Shown here in pieces: positions 28,435 to 37,840 of a DNA stretch of 64,000 nucleotides. This stretch comes from Burkholderiaceae bacterium DAT-1. Lineage in GTDB: Bacteria > Pseudomonadota > Gammaproteobacteria > Burkholderiales > Chitinimonadaceae. A program made the translations under genes and the position numbers. The notes under the pieces were generated by a model. It searched no databases, was not told the origin of the DNA, and saw only the letters and a list, made by a program, of their open reading frames with translations. The DNA lies in contig JAHRBI010000001.1 in assembly GCA_019084025.1 (NCBI GenBank), positions 1 to 64,000 of the forward strand. The letters run 5' to 3'. Position 1 is the stretch's first letter. Each line of letters starts with the position of its first letter.

Positions 28435-29621
28435 AACCATTACCGGTATTAACCCTGAATGCAGGATCGTCCAGCCTGAAGTTCGCCTTGTTCGGCACCC
28501 ATGCGGACGATGTATTGCTGAGCGGCGAAATCGAGAACATTGGGCATCTGGCTCATGCCGATGTACACACGCTGTTTCACGCACGTGCAGCGGATGGCCG
28601 CATACTGGCTGATGCGGAAGTATCGGGGCATGATCACGCCGCTGCGCTGGGCTATCTACTCAACTGGCTAAGTAACACCTTTGAGGCGGGACGCATCGGC
28701 GCAGTCAGCCATCGTATCGTGCATGGCGGCGCTGACTTTGCAGCACCCGTTGTACTGAATGATGCCGTATTGGCTACGCTGACTGATCTGATTCCGCTTG
28801 CACCGCTTCATCAGCCACACGGGCTCAATGGCGTGCGTGCCATGCGCGCCCTGCTACCCGATGTGCCACAAATTGCCTGCTTTGACACGGCATTCCATCG
28901 TAGCAACCCCGAGATATACCAGCGTTTTGCCCTGCCGGAATCCATGTGGGCGCAGGGCATTCGCCGTTACGGCTTTCACGGATTATCGTACGACTACATT
29001 GCCTCGATTTTGCCCGAGCATCTCCCCGAACAATCGAGGGCTCGCGTGATTGTCGCCCATCTGGGGAATGGTGCCAGTCTCTGCGCGCTACACAATGGAA
29101 AAAGCATCGCCTCTACCATGGGCTTCACCGCGCTGGATGGCCTGATTATGGGCACTCGTTGCGGCCGGCTGGATGCTGGCGTGCTGCTTCATCTGCTCGA
29201 TCAGGGCATGCCCCCTCACGAAATAAGCAATCTGCTCTACAAGCAGTCGGGTTTACTTGGTATTTCCGGGGAATCGTCGGATATGCGCACATTGCTGGGC
29301 AGTCAGTCAGACGCAGCCCGACAAGCGGTCGAGATGTTCTGCATCAGCGTCGCGCGAGAAATCGCCGGTTTGGCAGTGCCGCTAGGGGGAGTGGATGCAC
29401 TGGTGTTTACCGGCGGAATCGGTAGCCATGCGGCACCGGTTCGAGCACGGGTTGGTGAACTACTGGCATGGATGGGCATTCAGCTTGATTCAGCGCTCAA
29501 TCAGTCAGGTCGACCGGGCACCATCAGCGCAAACACAAGTCAGGTACATACCCTGACACTCTCTACCAATGAAGAGCGCGTACTGGCTCTGGCGGGCTTT
29601 CAGCACTTACAGACTTGCTAA
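28431..29621 (+). CDS. ackA: Acetate kinase (acetate/propionate kinase family)
   Basis: Transfers phosphate between acyl phosphate and ADP, making ATP from the product of the preceding gene. N-terminal NAGSSSLKF, GFHGLSYDYI, and the ATP-site FTGGIGSHAAPVR are all present; 396 residues, standard. The start is the ATG overlapping the pta stop. FabI-like, pta and ackA together form a module known from other betaproteobacteria near PHB or anaerobic-metabolism genes; here no PHB gene is adjacent. Confidence 0.94.
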   Translation: MKPLPVLTLNAGSSSLKFALFGTHADDVLLSGEIENIGHLAHADVHTLFHARAADGRILADAEVSGHDHAAALGYLLNWLSNTFEAGRIGAVSHRIVHGGADFAAPVVLNDAVLATLTDLIPLAPLHQPHGLNGVRAMRALLPDVPQIACFDTAFHRSNPEIYQRFALPESMWAQGIRRYGFHGLSYDYIASILPEHLPEQSRARVIVAHLGNGASLCALHNGKSIASTMGFTALDGLIMGTRCGRLDAGVLLHLLDQGMPPHEISNLLYKQSGLLGISGESSDMRTLLGSQSDAARQAVEMFCISVAREIAGLAVPLGGVDALVFTGGIGSHAAPVRARVGELLAWMGIQLDSALNQSGRPGTISANTSQVHTLTLSTNEERVLALAGFQHLQTC

Positions 29622-29642
29622 ATACCGGCAGCACATAAGCAA

Positions 29643-29670
29643 AAACCCGCCGTGAGAGGCGGGTTTCTGT
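29643..29670. terminator. Bidirectional terminator between ackA and rpsT
   Basis: AAACCCGCC/GGCGGGTTT stem with a 6-base loop. T-rich on both strands, better on the minus strand (GGGTTTTTG), so it likely ends both converging units. Confidence 0.85.
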
Positions 29671-29721
29671 TTGACACGCGATGCTGGCCAGCTAATCGTT
29701 TGTCAGTGCATCCTGCATGGA

Positions 29722-29985
29722 TCAGGCCATTGCCTTGATCGCAGCATTCAGACGGCTCTTGTGGCGAGCAGCCTTGTTCTTGTGGAACACGCCCTTGTCG
29801 GCGATACGGTCCAGAACAGGAACAGCAGCGCGGAAGACGGTGTTGGCAGCAGCCTTGTCACCACCTTCGATTGCCTTCAGAACCTTCTTGACTGCAGTGC
29901 GGAATGCCGAACGCTGGGCGGCATTGTGCAGGCGCGCGGCAGCGGCTTGACGAGCACGCTTGCGAGCTTGTGCGCTATTTGCCAT
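29722..29985 (-). CDS. rpsT: 30S ribosomal protein S20
   Basis: An 87-residue, Lys/Arg/Ala-rich helical protein starting [13 protein letters not shown], with the conserved [12 protein letters not shown]-like and [12 protein letters not shown] blocks. Binds the 5' domain of 16S rRNA. AAGGAG sits eight bases before the ATG. It is monocistronic and divergent from murJ, a common placement in proteobacteria. Confidence 0.98.
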   Translation of the reverse strand: MANSAQARKRARQAAAARLHNAAQRSAFRTAVKKVLKAIEGGDKAAANTVFRAAVPVLDRIADKGVFHKNKAARHKSRLNAAIKAMA

Positions 29986-30106
29986 TTAAATCAACTCCTT
30001 AAACCGGTAAAAGGATTTCGCGGAAACGGTAGATTTTGCCAAAATTCCTTCGAACTTGCAAGGTTCGCGTACACTATTACCGTTTGTCAATCATTCAACG
30101 GCCAAA

Positions 30107-31648
30107 ATGAACCTGTTTAACGCCCTTTTGCGCTCAAGCAGTATGACCATGATCTCCCGTATTCTCGGGCTTGTACGGGAGATGATGAACGCACACCAAT
30201 TTGGTAGCGGGCTAGCCATGGATGCCTTCAACATTGCCTTCCGTCTACCCAACATGTTCCGGAGAATCTTTGCTGAAGGCGCGTTTTCACAAGCATTTGT
30301 GCCTATTCTGGCCGAATACAAAGCCCAGAAAGGTGATCGCGAGGCGCGGACTTTTCTGGCCGATGTAAGTGGTTTGCTTGCCCTTGTGCTGCTGGTCTTT
30401 ACGGTTCTGTGTGTCATGGGCGCACCGTTCGTCGTATTAGCGATGGCGTCAGGTTTTAAACACAGCCCGGACACCTACACACTGGCCACACAACTCACCC
30501 GCATCATCTTCCCTTACATCATGCTGATTTCGCTGGCATCGCTCGCCAGCAGTGTCCTGAACACCTGGAATCAGTACTCGGTGCCATCGTTTACACCCAC
30601 ACTACTCAATGTCTCGATGATTGGGTGCGGCTGGTTCTTGAGCGGATACTTTGAACAGCCCATTTTTGCACTAGCCATCGGCGTTACCCTGGGCGGTGTC
30701 GCGCAATTAGCCTTTCAGCTTCCGTTTCTGCGCAAGATTGGCATGCTGCCGCGCCCGCGCCTCAATTTAGCCGATGAAGGTGTCCGCCGCGTACTCAAGT
30801 TAATGGTGCCCGCGCTGTTTGGTGTGTCGGTTTCGCAGATCAGCTTAGTAATCAATAGTCAGATCGCCTCCTACCTGCCTGCAGGGAGCATTTCCTGGAT
30901 GACCTATGCAGATCGCCTGATGGAGCTGCCAACGGGCGTGCTTGGCGTCGCGCTAGGTACTATTTTGCTGCCCAGCCTGGCCAAACTGAATGCTAAAGGG
31001 GATCAACAGCAGTACTCTGCCATGCTGGACTGGGGCATGAGGCTATGTTTCCTGTTGGCACTCCCTGCGACTGTGGCAATTGGCGTAATCAGTATTCCGC
31101 TGCTTTCCACCCTGTTTCAGTCCGGCAAATTCAGCGCACACGATGTCATCATGACGCATCGTTCGCTCGTCGCTTATGCCGTTGGCCTGATCGGGCTCAT
31201 TATGCTGAAGGTTATCGTGCCCGCGTTTTACTCGCGCAAGGACATTCGCACACCAGTCAAAGTGGCCATTGTGTCTCTGCTTGCCACGCAGTTGTTTAAT
31301 GCGGCGCTGCTGATGTTCACCGATCTGGCACATGCAGGACTTGCGCTGGCAATCAGTTTGGGCGCCTGCGTTAATGCAGGCACCCTATTGGTCATTCTAC
31401 TCAGGCGCGGGATTTACATCCCCAAACCGGGCTGGATCGCCTTCCTGATCAAACTATTGATGGCAGTCGGCGGCATGGCGCTCTTGCTGATCGCGCTGCA
31501 GTCCCTGATGGGCGACTGGACGCAACTGCAGAAGGGACAGCGTATCTGGCAACTGGCCGTCCTCGTCGTCAGCGGAGCGGCCGTTTACTTTGCCTTGCTG
31601 GCGGCATTTGGATTCCGGCCACGCGATTTCTCGCGTCGCGCAATTTAA
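30107..31648 (+). CDS. murJ: Lipid II flippase MurJ
   Basis: Integral inner-membrane protein with about 14 helices that flips lipid II for peptidoglycan assembly. The ATG at 30107 gives MNLFNALLRSSSMTMISRIL and 513 residues, matching MurJ; the longer frame upstream has no ribosome site. The N-terminal RILGLVREMMNA and FAEGAFSQAFVPIL motifs are characteristic. Followed by a clear terminator. Confidence 0.96.
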   Translation: MNLFNALLRSSSMTMISRILGLVREMMNAHQFGSGLAMDAFNIAFRLPNMFRRIFAEGAFSQAFVPILAEYKAQKGDREARTFLADVSGLLALVLLVFTVLCVMGAPFVVLAMASGFKHSPDTYTLATQLTRIIFPYIMLISLASLASSVLNTWNQYSVPSFTPTLLNVSMIGCGWFLSGYFEQPIFALAIGVTLGGVAQLAFQLPFLRKIGMLPRPRLNLADEGVRRVLKLMVPALFGVSVSQISLVINSQIASYLPAGSISWMTYADRLMELPTGVLGVALGTILLPSLAKLNAKGDQQQYSAMLDWGMRLCFLLALPATVAIGVISIPLLSTLFQSGKFSAHDVIMTHRSLVAYAVGLIGLIMLKVIVPAFYSRKDIRTPVKVAIVSLLATQLFNAALLMFTDLAHAGLALAISLGACVNAGTLLVILLRRGIYIPKPGWIAFLIKLLMAVGGMALLLIALQSLMGDWTQLQKGQRIWQLAVLVVSGAAVYFALLAAFGFRPRDFSRRAI

Positions 31649-31662
31649 GGGCGCAGATAAAG

Positions 31663-31694
31663 CAAGATCAGGCGATTTCGGCCTGATCTTGTTT
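31663..31694 (+). terminator. Terminator of murJ
   Basis: CAAGATCAGGC/GCCTGATCTTG, eleven pairs with a 7-base loop, followed by TTT. Confidence 0.85.
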
Positions 31695-31715
31695 GCTTAC
31701 ATGACGGATTACCCG

Positions 31716-32384
31716 CTAATGATGATGCGAATCCGCTTTTGGTGCTTCCTGCTTGGCGGGCGCAGGCGCGGCCTTCTTGGCCTCTGCTTTCTTGGCGTTA
31801 TATGACTCATTCATTGAGTCAATTGCACCTTTCAGATCCATGCAACCCACATCATCTTTATTTTTAATGGTGCGATTACCCGGATCACATTCCTTGTCGG
31901 AGAACTTGAGCTTGTAACCAGTCGGCTTTTCTTGCGGCTTGCCGGGCGCCCCACTCACCAGCTTCTCTTTGATTTCATTCAGAAATTTTTCGAGTGCATC
32001 TTTTTCAAGCTGTAATTGCTTAGCGGTATCCTGCGCCACGCGTAGATCGGCCTGTTGCGCCTCATTCACCGACTTGGCATCTTCCAGCTTTTTCTCCAGC
32101 TTCTCATGCTCTTCGTGGAGTTTATTGTTCTGGGTGATCACATTCTTGATCTGAACCCGCAGCATCTCCTCGGACGCTTTGCCCTTGCGGATACCCAACA
32201 GCAGCCCCCCCGCAAACCCGGCCACGATCAGTATGGTGCAGATCAGTACAAATCCCACCATGATGGGCATGGTAATACCCGACAAGGACAAGATAAGCCG
32301 CTTGAATGCGGGCATCTTGGCCGGTGCAGGTGATTTTTCTGCCTCGGGAGCCGGGGCGGGAGGATGTTCAGCGTGCTCGGACAT
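31716..32384 (-). CDS. Hypothetical membrane-anchored coiled-coil protein
   Basis: Not recognised. A Pro/Ala-rich N-terminus, one membrane helix (about 36-64, with glycine-rich GFAGGLLLGI), then a coiled coil (about 75-145), a short domain with two cysteines (KECDPG...VGCMDL), and a low-complexity Lys/Ala tail ending HHH. The two cysteines could form a disulfide if the C-terminal part is periplasmic. It is convergent with murJ. A structural or envelope role is likely but unproven. Confidence 0.75.
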   Translation of the reverse strand: MSEHAEHPPAPAPEAEKSPAPAKMPAFKRLILSLSGITMPIMVGFVLICTILIVAGFAGGLLLGIRKGKASEEMLRVQIKNVITQNNKLHEEHEKLEKKLEDAKSVNEAQQADLRVAQDTAKQLQLEKDALEKFLNEIKEKLVSGAPGKPQEKPTGYKLKFSDKECDPGNRTIKNKDDVGCMDLKGAIDSMNESYNAKKAEAKKAAPAPAKQEAPKADSHHH

Positions 32385-32470
32385 GGTGACAGCTCACAAA
32401 CGATCTGATTAAGTTGTATCAGATGGATGCCCGTCATTCCAGAAATCGAGCGAGAAATCTAGCGCGGAAA

Positions 32471-32502
32471 AATGAAAAAGCCCAGACTTGCGTCTGGGCT
32501 TT
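32471..32502 (-). terminator. Terminator downstream of the tRNA-Asn genes
   Basis: On the minus strand AAAGCCCAGAC and GTCTGGGCTTT form an 11-bp stem with a GCAA loop, followed by TTCATTTTT. It starts 8 bases after the CCA end of the nearer tRNA. Confidence 0.88.
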
Positions 32503-32509
32503 CAGAATT

Positions 32510-32585
32510 TGGCTCCCCGACCTGGACTCGAACCAGGGACCTGCGGATTAACAGTCCGTCGCTCTACCGACTGAGCTATCAGGGA
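32510..32585 (-). tRNA. tRNA-Asn (GUU)
   Basis: 76 bases on the minus strand with encoded CCA. A full cloverleaf is visible: acceptor TCCCTGA/TCGGGGA, D-arm AGCTCAGTCGGTAGAGC, anticodon loop CTGTTAA (anticodon GTT), T-arm GGTTCGAGTCC. Second gene of a tandem identical pair. Confidence 0.97.
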
Positions 32586-32641
32586 ATAGATTTCTGCAAT
32601 ATTTAACAAGCCGCAGCAATCATTAAAATAGGCTTGAAGGT

Positions 32642-32717
32642 TGGCTCCCCGACCTGGACTCGAACCAGGGACCTGCGGATTAACAGTCCGTCGCTCTACC
32701 GACTGAGCTATCAGGGA
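32642..32717 (-). tRNA. tRNA-Asn (GUU), tandem copy
   Basis: Identical over all 76 bases to the copy at 32510-32585, separated by 56 bases. Same anticodon GTT and encoded CCA. First in the direction of transcription, so the two are probably one transcript ending at the terminator near 32471-32502. Confidence 0.97.
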
Positions 32718-32816
32718 ACCGAAGAGCTGCGCATTTTAGAGAGGGTTTTTCCCCGTGTCAACCCTTTTCGCAATAGAATACGCACCATCTACTCATTTCA
32801 TGCCAATGTCGTGACC

Positions 32817-34064
32817 ATGCATACACTTAAACGACTGATTTTATGGACTTTCATACTTGCGGCCTTACTAGGAGCAACGCCACTGCTATTGCCGTACCAG
32901 CACTGGCAGAAGCTTCTAGAGGCAAAACTAAGCCAACGCCTGGATACCCCGGTGCGAATTGGCAACATCAGTTTTTCCTACATGCCCAAGCCAACCTTCA
33001 CGCTTTCAGATCTGAGACTGGGCAATGACGCTGCCAGTATTGGCTCCGTGACCATCCCGGTCTCGATCACCAATGTGACGCGTTTCCGCCATGAGCTGTC
33101 GGATGTATCGATCAACGATGCCATTCTATCGAGCGAGTTTGCACTGGCATTACCCCAGCACCTGAAGCCCAACCCCGGTGGGCGCGATGTCCACTTTTCC
33201 AGCATCCGCATGGAAAATGTATCCATCCAGTTTCGCAAGCGCGCACTCGGGCCGATGTCCGGCGTGCTTAAGCTCAATCCGGATGGCACCTTTGATCAGG
33301 TCGTGATCCGCGACACCAACGGACGCTCCGAGCTGAATATCAAACCATCCGGCAAGCGATTTGTGATTACAGCCAATTCAGACAACTGGATTTTGCCCGG
33401 CAAGTACCATGTCCTGTTCGATAGCATCACTGCGCACGGGATTGCCGATGAAAATGGCGTACTGTTCGATGATATTCATGGTGTCGTCTTTAGCAGCGCA
33501 TTTATCGGGCAGGCTCAACTGTTCTGGAATAACGGCTGGAAGATTGATGGCTCGCTGGAAACAAAGGGTATGCAGAGCGAGCCCCTTACCAAGCTATTTT
33601 CGCCTGTGACACATACCGCAGGACGCATGTCCGCCACGGCACTGATCAGCTTTTCAGGCGATAGCTACGACACCTTATTTTCCAATCAGGCCATACGCAT
33701 GAAATTCTCCATGAGCGATGGTCATTTGAGCAATATGGATCTGGTTGCGCCGATTCGCTCGCAGACTGGTGCCATTCAACGTGGCGGGATTACTCGCTTT
33801 GAACTGCTCTCCGGTGAGTTACTCTGGCTGGATGGCAGAATCACGCTAAAGGGCTTGTCACTGACCTCAGGGAAGTTTTCAGCCAATGGCAGCGTTCATA
33901 TCACCAATGACGCGATAGAGGGCCGTTTGGATTCCCGCTTGCAGGCTGGCATCCAGAGTATTCAGTCCAACTTATCCATTAATGGAAAACTGGAAAGCCC
34001 GGAAATCCGCTCGGTTGGTACCGCACGATTCGGCCCGCATACCGAGGCTGAACGCATCAACTGA
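32817..34064 (+). CDS. AsmA-like envelope protein
   Basis: A 415-residue protein with an N-terminal membrane anchor (about 5-25) followed by the AsmA-type opening LSQRLDTPVRIGNISFSYMPKPTFTLSDLRLGND. AsmA-like proteins are long periplasmic beta structures, several linked to phospholipid movement to the outer membrane; this one is short for the family. The ATG at 32817 is chosen since the upstream frame runs through the tRNA gene. It heads a plus-strand run with ygfZ and a DUF4936 gene. Confidence 0.8.
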   Translation: MHTLKRLILWTFILAALLGATPLLLPYQHWQKLLEAKLSQRLDTPVRIGNISFSYMPKPTFTLSDLRLGNDAASIGSVTIPVSITNVTRFRHELSDVSINDAILSSEFALALPQHLKPNPGGRDVHFSSIRMENVSIQFRKRALGPMSGVLKLNPDGTFDQVVIRDTNGRSELNIKPSGKRFVITANSDNWILPGKYHVLFDSITAHGIADENGVLFDDIHGVVFSSAFIGQAQLFWNNGWKIDGSLETKGMQSEPLTKLFSPVTHTAGRMSATALISFSGDSYDTLFSNQAIRMKFSMSDGHLSNMDLVAPIRSQTGAIQRGGITRFELLSGELLWLDGRITLKGLSLTSGKFSANGSVHITNDAIEGRLDSRLQAGIQSIQSNLSINGKLESPEIRSVGTARFGPHTEAERIN

Positions 34065-34092
34065 GCGTGACTGAATCAAACAGTCTTGAATT

Positions 34093-34120
34093 GGGGGTTC
34101 CTTTTTTAAAAGGTGCCCCC
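34093..34120 (+). other. Intercistronic hairpin before ygfZ
   Basis: GGGGG-TT-CCTTTT pairs with AAAAGG-TG-CCCCC around a tight loop. No T-run follows, so I read it as a folding element in the AsmA-like/ygfZ mRNA and not a clear terminator. Confidence 0.45.
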
Positions 34121-34156
34121 ATCTTATTGGCAATCATCCGTTTTCAGGTTACGCCC

Positions 34157-35137
34157 ATGTCCTTGACAGACTTGCTCCCTACCCTCCAGCCAACCCCGTC
34201 GAACGCATACCCCGACGGCGGCACCACACTTTCTGCTCTCGCGTCAGTTGCCTGGCTCAGGTTCACAGGAGAGGACACCCTCACCTTTCTGCAAGGACAA
34301 CTCTCCAGCGATGTGCGTGCCATCGGGGCTGATCAGGTGCAATACAGCAGCTATTCAACCCCCAAGGGTCGGATGCTGGCCACTTTCCTGATTATCCGTT
34401 CCGGTGATGATTATCTACTGGGCTTGCCGAATACCATTGCCCCTGCCATTCAGAAGCGTCTGAGCATGTATATCATGCGCAGTAAAACCAGGGTCTCTGA
34501 TGAAAGTGGCGCAATTGGTGCGGTAGGTCTGGCAGGTACCCAGGCACACGCGCTGCTGAACCACCTGAATGACATCCCAACAGAAGACATGCATAGCAAG
34601 TCGCACGATGACATTCGTGTTGTCAGACTCAATGAAGATCGCTTCTTGGTGCTGGCACCCAATGCGTTGTTACCCGAACTATGGACTGACCTTGCAGCCA
34701 GAGGTGCGAACCCTGCGACAGAGGCTGCCTGGGAACTGGCAGCCATTCGCGCAGGCATCGTGACGGTGCTCGCAGAGACGCAGGAAGCCTTTGTGCCGCA
34801 AATGGCCAATCTGGAATTGATTGGCGCAGTGAACTTCAAAAAAGGGTGCTATCCGGGTCAGGAAATCGTTGCTCGAACCCAGTATCTGGGCAAATTGAAA
34901 CGTCGTACGATTCGTGTCCTCTCTGAGGTCGAACTCAAGCCGGGCGAAGAGGTATTCAGCCCGGAAATGAATGGTCAACCTTCGGGCACGGTCGCGATGG
35001 CAGCTCAGAATGAGCATGGCCGGTGGGAGGCGCTGGTGGTGGTGCAAACCGCCAGCATCGAACATGGTCTGCACGTGCAAAACCCGGAAGGCCCGGTACT
35101 GACGCAACTTCCCTTACCTTACGCAATTCCGGCTTAA
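34157..35137 (+). CDS. ygfZ: Folate-binding protein YgfZ
   Basis: Tetrahydrofolate-dependent protein that helps repair or assemble Fe-S clusters in some enzymes. The hallmark motif K-G-C-Y-x-G-Q-E (FKKGCYPGQEIVAR) is intact near residue 235. The ATG at 34157 (MSLTDLLP) gives 326 residues, close to E. coli YgfZ; the upstream frame crosses a hairpin. The last base of its TAA is the first base of the next ATG, so the two are translationally coupled. Confidence 0.94.
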   Translation: MSLTDLLPTLQPTPSNAYPDGGTTLSALASVAWLRFTGEDTLTFLQGQLSSDVRAIGADQVQYSSYSTPKGRMLATFLIIRSGDDYLLGLPNTIAPAIQKRLSMYIMRSKTRVSDESGAIGAVGLAGTQAHALLNHLNDIPTEDMHSKSHDDIRVVRLNEDRFLVLAPNALLPELWTDLAARGANPATEAAWELAAIRAGIVTVLAETQEAFVPQMANLELIGAVNFKKGCYPGQEIVARTQYLGKLKRRTIRVLSEVELKPGEEVFSPEMNGQPSGTVAMAAQNEHGRWEALVVVQTASIEHGLHVQNPEGPVLTQLPLPYAIPA

Positions 35138-35406
35138 TGCTGAACGCCTACGTCTATTACAAGATCGATCCGACCATTGCTAGCAAAGAAGCAATTGTCG
35201 AGTCGATTCGTCAGGTACAAGGATTATTGCGCCCATTCTGCCAGCACATCAGCGTCCAGCGCCGCGCAGACAAGCCTGATACCTGGATGGAGGTCTATGC
35301 AGGCATTGCTGATCGGGAAGGCTTTACTGCGGCGATGCATGCATGCGCCTTACCAGCCTTGCTGCCTTCCGAGCGGATGATCGAGTGGTTTGTTGAGTAT
35401 GTCTAG
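35137..35406 (+). CDS. DUF4936 family protein
   Basis: An 89-residue small protein, MLNAYVYYKIDP at the start, resembling the betaproteobacterial DUF4936 family often found right after ygfZ. Predicted ferredoxin-like alpha/beta fold; no signal or membrane helix. Start fixed by TAATG overlap with ygfZ. Function unknown; the coupling hints at a role with YgfZ. Confidence 0.8.
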   Translation: MLNAYVYYKIDPTIASKEAIVESIRQVQGLLRPFCQHISVQRRADKPDTWMEVYAGIADREGFTAAMHACALPALLPSERMIEWFVEYV

Positions 35407-35443
35407 CATCGATAAAAAGTCGATGGCAGGCTAATCCAAAGAC

Positions 35444-35472
35444 AAAGGCCCAACATGTGTTGGGCCTTTTTG
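35444..35472. terminator. Bidirectional terminator
   Basis: AAAGGCCCAACA/TGTTGGGCCTTT with T-runs, lying between convergent DUF4936 and TlpA-like genes. Confidence 0.88.
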
Positions 35473-35491
35473 TATTCACTGTGTATAGCGC

Positions 35492-36037
35492 TTAGCGCGG
35501 CACCAGCGGCTTAAGGTATTCGTCCAGCTGGGGGCGATCCATCTTGCCGGGCGTAGTCAATACGGCACGACCCTGCGCATCGAAAATCACGGTAAACGGA
35601 AGCGTGCCATGGCGATTACCCAGTCCACGCATGGCTTCCATAGCCGACTGTTCGCCCAGCAGCACCTGATAGTTGACGGGGACATCCTTGAGGAAGGCTT
35701 TGACATCCTCGGCCTTATCAAGCGCCACGCCCACAAAGTTCACCTTGCCGCCCCAGCCCTTATTACTTGCAGAGAAAGCAGGCAGCTCTTCGCGACATGG
35801 GCCGCACCAGCCTGCCCAGAAATTCATCACAACAGGCTTACCACGCAGACTCGCGAGAGTGTGCGACTTACCGTCCAGATCTTTCAGCGCCAGCGACCAG
35901 ACATCAGACTGAGTCATGGTCGCAGCCTCGACAGCAATAGGCGACGGCGCATCCTTTCCGATCTGCCAGGCAATTCCACCCAGACTGGCCACAACGGCAA
36001 ACAATCCCGCAACGCCGGCAAGCACCTTGATGTTCAT
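35492..36037 (-). CDS. TlpA/ResA-type periplasmic thioredoxin-like protein
   Basis: A 181-residue membrane-anchored thiol oxidoreductase: N-terminal helix (about 4-25), then an AhpC/TSA-Redoxin fold with the active site [13 protein letters not shown] and a cis-Pro loop ([10 protein letters not shown]). The WCGPC motif suggests a reducing role, such as cytochrome c maturation or passing electrons from DsbD. It follows dsbD by 6 bases in the same operon, which fits DsbD as its electron donor. Confidence 0.92.
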   Translation of the reverse strand: MNIKVLAGVAGLFAVVASLGGIAWQIGKDAPSPIAVEAATMTQSDVWSLALKDLDGKSHTLASLRGKPVVMNFWAGWCGPCREELPAFSASNKGWGGKVNFVGVALDKAEDVKAFLKDVPVNYQVLLGEQSAMEAMRGLGNRHGTLPFTVIFDAQGRAVLTTPGKMDRPQLDEYLKPLVPR

Positions 36038-36043
36038 CTCTAT

Positions 36044-37840
36044 TTATCCCTGATTGGCCAATACACGCTCCAGACGCTGCACAAACGCGGCCGGTGCCTC
36101 GAATCCGACCAGACGCTGCGCACGAAGTTCCGCACCCGCATGGTTGTAGAAAATGGTACCGGGCGGACCGAACAAACCGAATCGTTTGAGCAAGGCCTTG
36201 GCGTTGGCAGAATTATCCGTTACATCCACCTTCAATAGCACCACACTGGCCAGCTTTGCACGAACAGCCGCATCGGTAAAGGTCTGATGTTCCATTTCCT
36301 TGCACGATACACACCAGTCGGCATAGAAGTCGAGCATCACGTGCTTGCCCTGTGCAGCAGCGATGGCTGCATCCAGCTCTGCCTCGCTTGCTATCCCTTT
36401 GAAAGGCAGAGGGGCTTCCGCGGCCTGCACCTGACCACCGCCAAACACGCCACGTAGCGGCTGCAGCGGATCGCGAGAGCCGGCCAGTACACCCAGCAGT
36501 TGCGCTACACCCACCAGCAGCAGCACCACACCCAGCGACTTCCAGATACGTTTCCAGCCCGTCGGGTGAGCAATTGAATCCAGTGCAGACAACTGTACGC
36601 CCGCACCAATCGCCAGCACACCCAGCGTGCCCATGAAAACCCAATCAGGCAATACCGGACGCGTCATCCACAGCGCCAGCAACAGCATGATCACACCGAA
36701 TACCTGACGCACATGGGTCATCCACGGCCCCGCCTTGGGCATGGCATGACCGCCCAGCACGGCAACCACGATCAGCGGTGCGCCAATACCGAGCGCCATT
36801 GCATAGAGTGCCAATCCGCCCGTAAGCACATCGTGGCTGGCACCGATATAACCCAGTGCAGCTGCCAGCGGCGGTGCCACACACGGACCAACGATGAGCG
36901 CTGACAGGGCACCCATACCAAACACCGGCACCCATTTACCACCAGGCAGACGGTTCGAGGTATCGTTAAGTTTGCTTTGCAGTGCATTGGGCAGTTGCAG
37001 CTCGAACAGACCGAACATCGACAGCGACATCAGCACGAAGAACCCACCGAATGCACCCAGTACCCAGGCATTTTGCAGGGCATTGGAAATGAGCGAACCA
37101 GACAGTGCAGCAGCAATACCTGCAATCGCGTAGGTCACCGCCATACCCTGCACATACACAAAGCTCAGGGTGAAGCTGCGCATCTTGGAGTTAGCCTGTC
37201 CTTGCCCGACCACAATACCGGAGATAATGGGGAGCAGCGGATACATGCAGGCGGTGAAGGCCAGACCCAGACCCGCAAGAAAGAAGAACAGGATGACGGC
37301 AAAGAGGCCGCGATCCTTAAAGACCTGCGCCGCATCATCGCCACTTGTCGCCGGTGCAGCAGCCGCCGCATCCTTGATCAGGTCGGCAGCTTTGGCAGAT
37401 GCCGGTGCAGAAGCTGTAGCCACTGCAGCGGTCAGCTCCACCGTCATCGGCGGATAGCACACCCCCGCATCCGCACAGCCCTGAGAGGTGGCTGAAATCT
37501 TGGTACCAGCCGGAAATCCATCTGGCGAAACCAGTTCGACATCTACCGCATGACGGTAGTACTCCACCTCACCGAAATATTCGTCATGCTTTTTCTTGCC
37601 GGGCGGAATTTTCGCCTCTACTGGCGTGTTATCCGGCAAACGCAGGAACTTGAAGCGATCGCGATAGACATAGTATCCATCGGCCACTTCGTAATGTACT
37701 ACCAGCGTGTTCGCATCTTTTTGTATCAGTGAGGGCTTGAAAGCTTCCTCGACTGCCAGCAAATCATCTGCATGAGCGCTGGCCGCAAGACACAGCATCA
37801 GGCAACTCCATTGCAGGACGCATTTAAGGATGTTCTTCAT
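36044..37840 (-). CDS. dsbD: Thiol:disulfide interchange protein DsbD
   Basis: Moves electrons from cytoplasmic thioredoxin to periplasmic DsbC and TlpA-like proteins. The three-part layout is clear in 598 residues: a signal and N-terminal DsbD-alpha domain (GCADAGVCYPP), eight membrane helices (about 180-455) with the FTACMYPLLPIISG and GPCVAPPLAAALG cysteine motifs, and a C-terminal thioredoxin domain with DWCVSCKEMEH. All six redox cysteines are visible. It overlaps cutA by 17 bases. Confidence 0.96.
   Translation of the reverse strand: MKNILKCVLQWSCLMLCLAASAHADDLLAVEEAFKPSLIQKDANTLVVHYEVADGYYVYRDRFKFLRLPDNTPVEAKIPPGKKKHDEYFGEVEYYRHAVDVELVSPDGFPAGTKISATSQGCADAGVCYPPMTVELTAAVATASAPASAKAADLIKDAAAAAPATSGDDAAQVFKDRGLFAVILFFFLAGLGLAFTACMYPLLPIISGIVVGQGQANSKMRSFTLSFVYVQGMAVTYAIAGIAAALSGSLISNALQNAWVLGAFGGFFVLMSLSMFGLFELQLPNALQSKLNDTSNRLPGGKWVPVFGMGALSALIVGPCVAPPLAAALGYIGASHDVLTGGLALYAMALGIGAPLIVVAVLGGHAMPKAGPWMTHVRQVFGVIMLLLALWMTRPVLPDWVFMGTLGVLAIGAGVQLSALDSIAHPTGWKRIWKSLGVVLLLVGVAQLLGVLAGSRDPLQPLRGVFGGGQVQAAEAPLPFKGIASEAELDAAIAAAQGKHVMLDFYADWCVSCKEMEHQTFTDAAVRAKLASVVLLKVDVTDNSANAKALLKRFGLFGPPGTIFYNHAGAELRAQRLVGFEAPAAFVQRLERVLANQG

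Noticed and set aside
32510-32717. The tandem identical tRNA-Asn genes as an integration (att) site with a mobile element between
   Set aside because: Only 56 bases separate them and no integrase is present; simple tandem duplication explains it.
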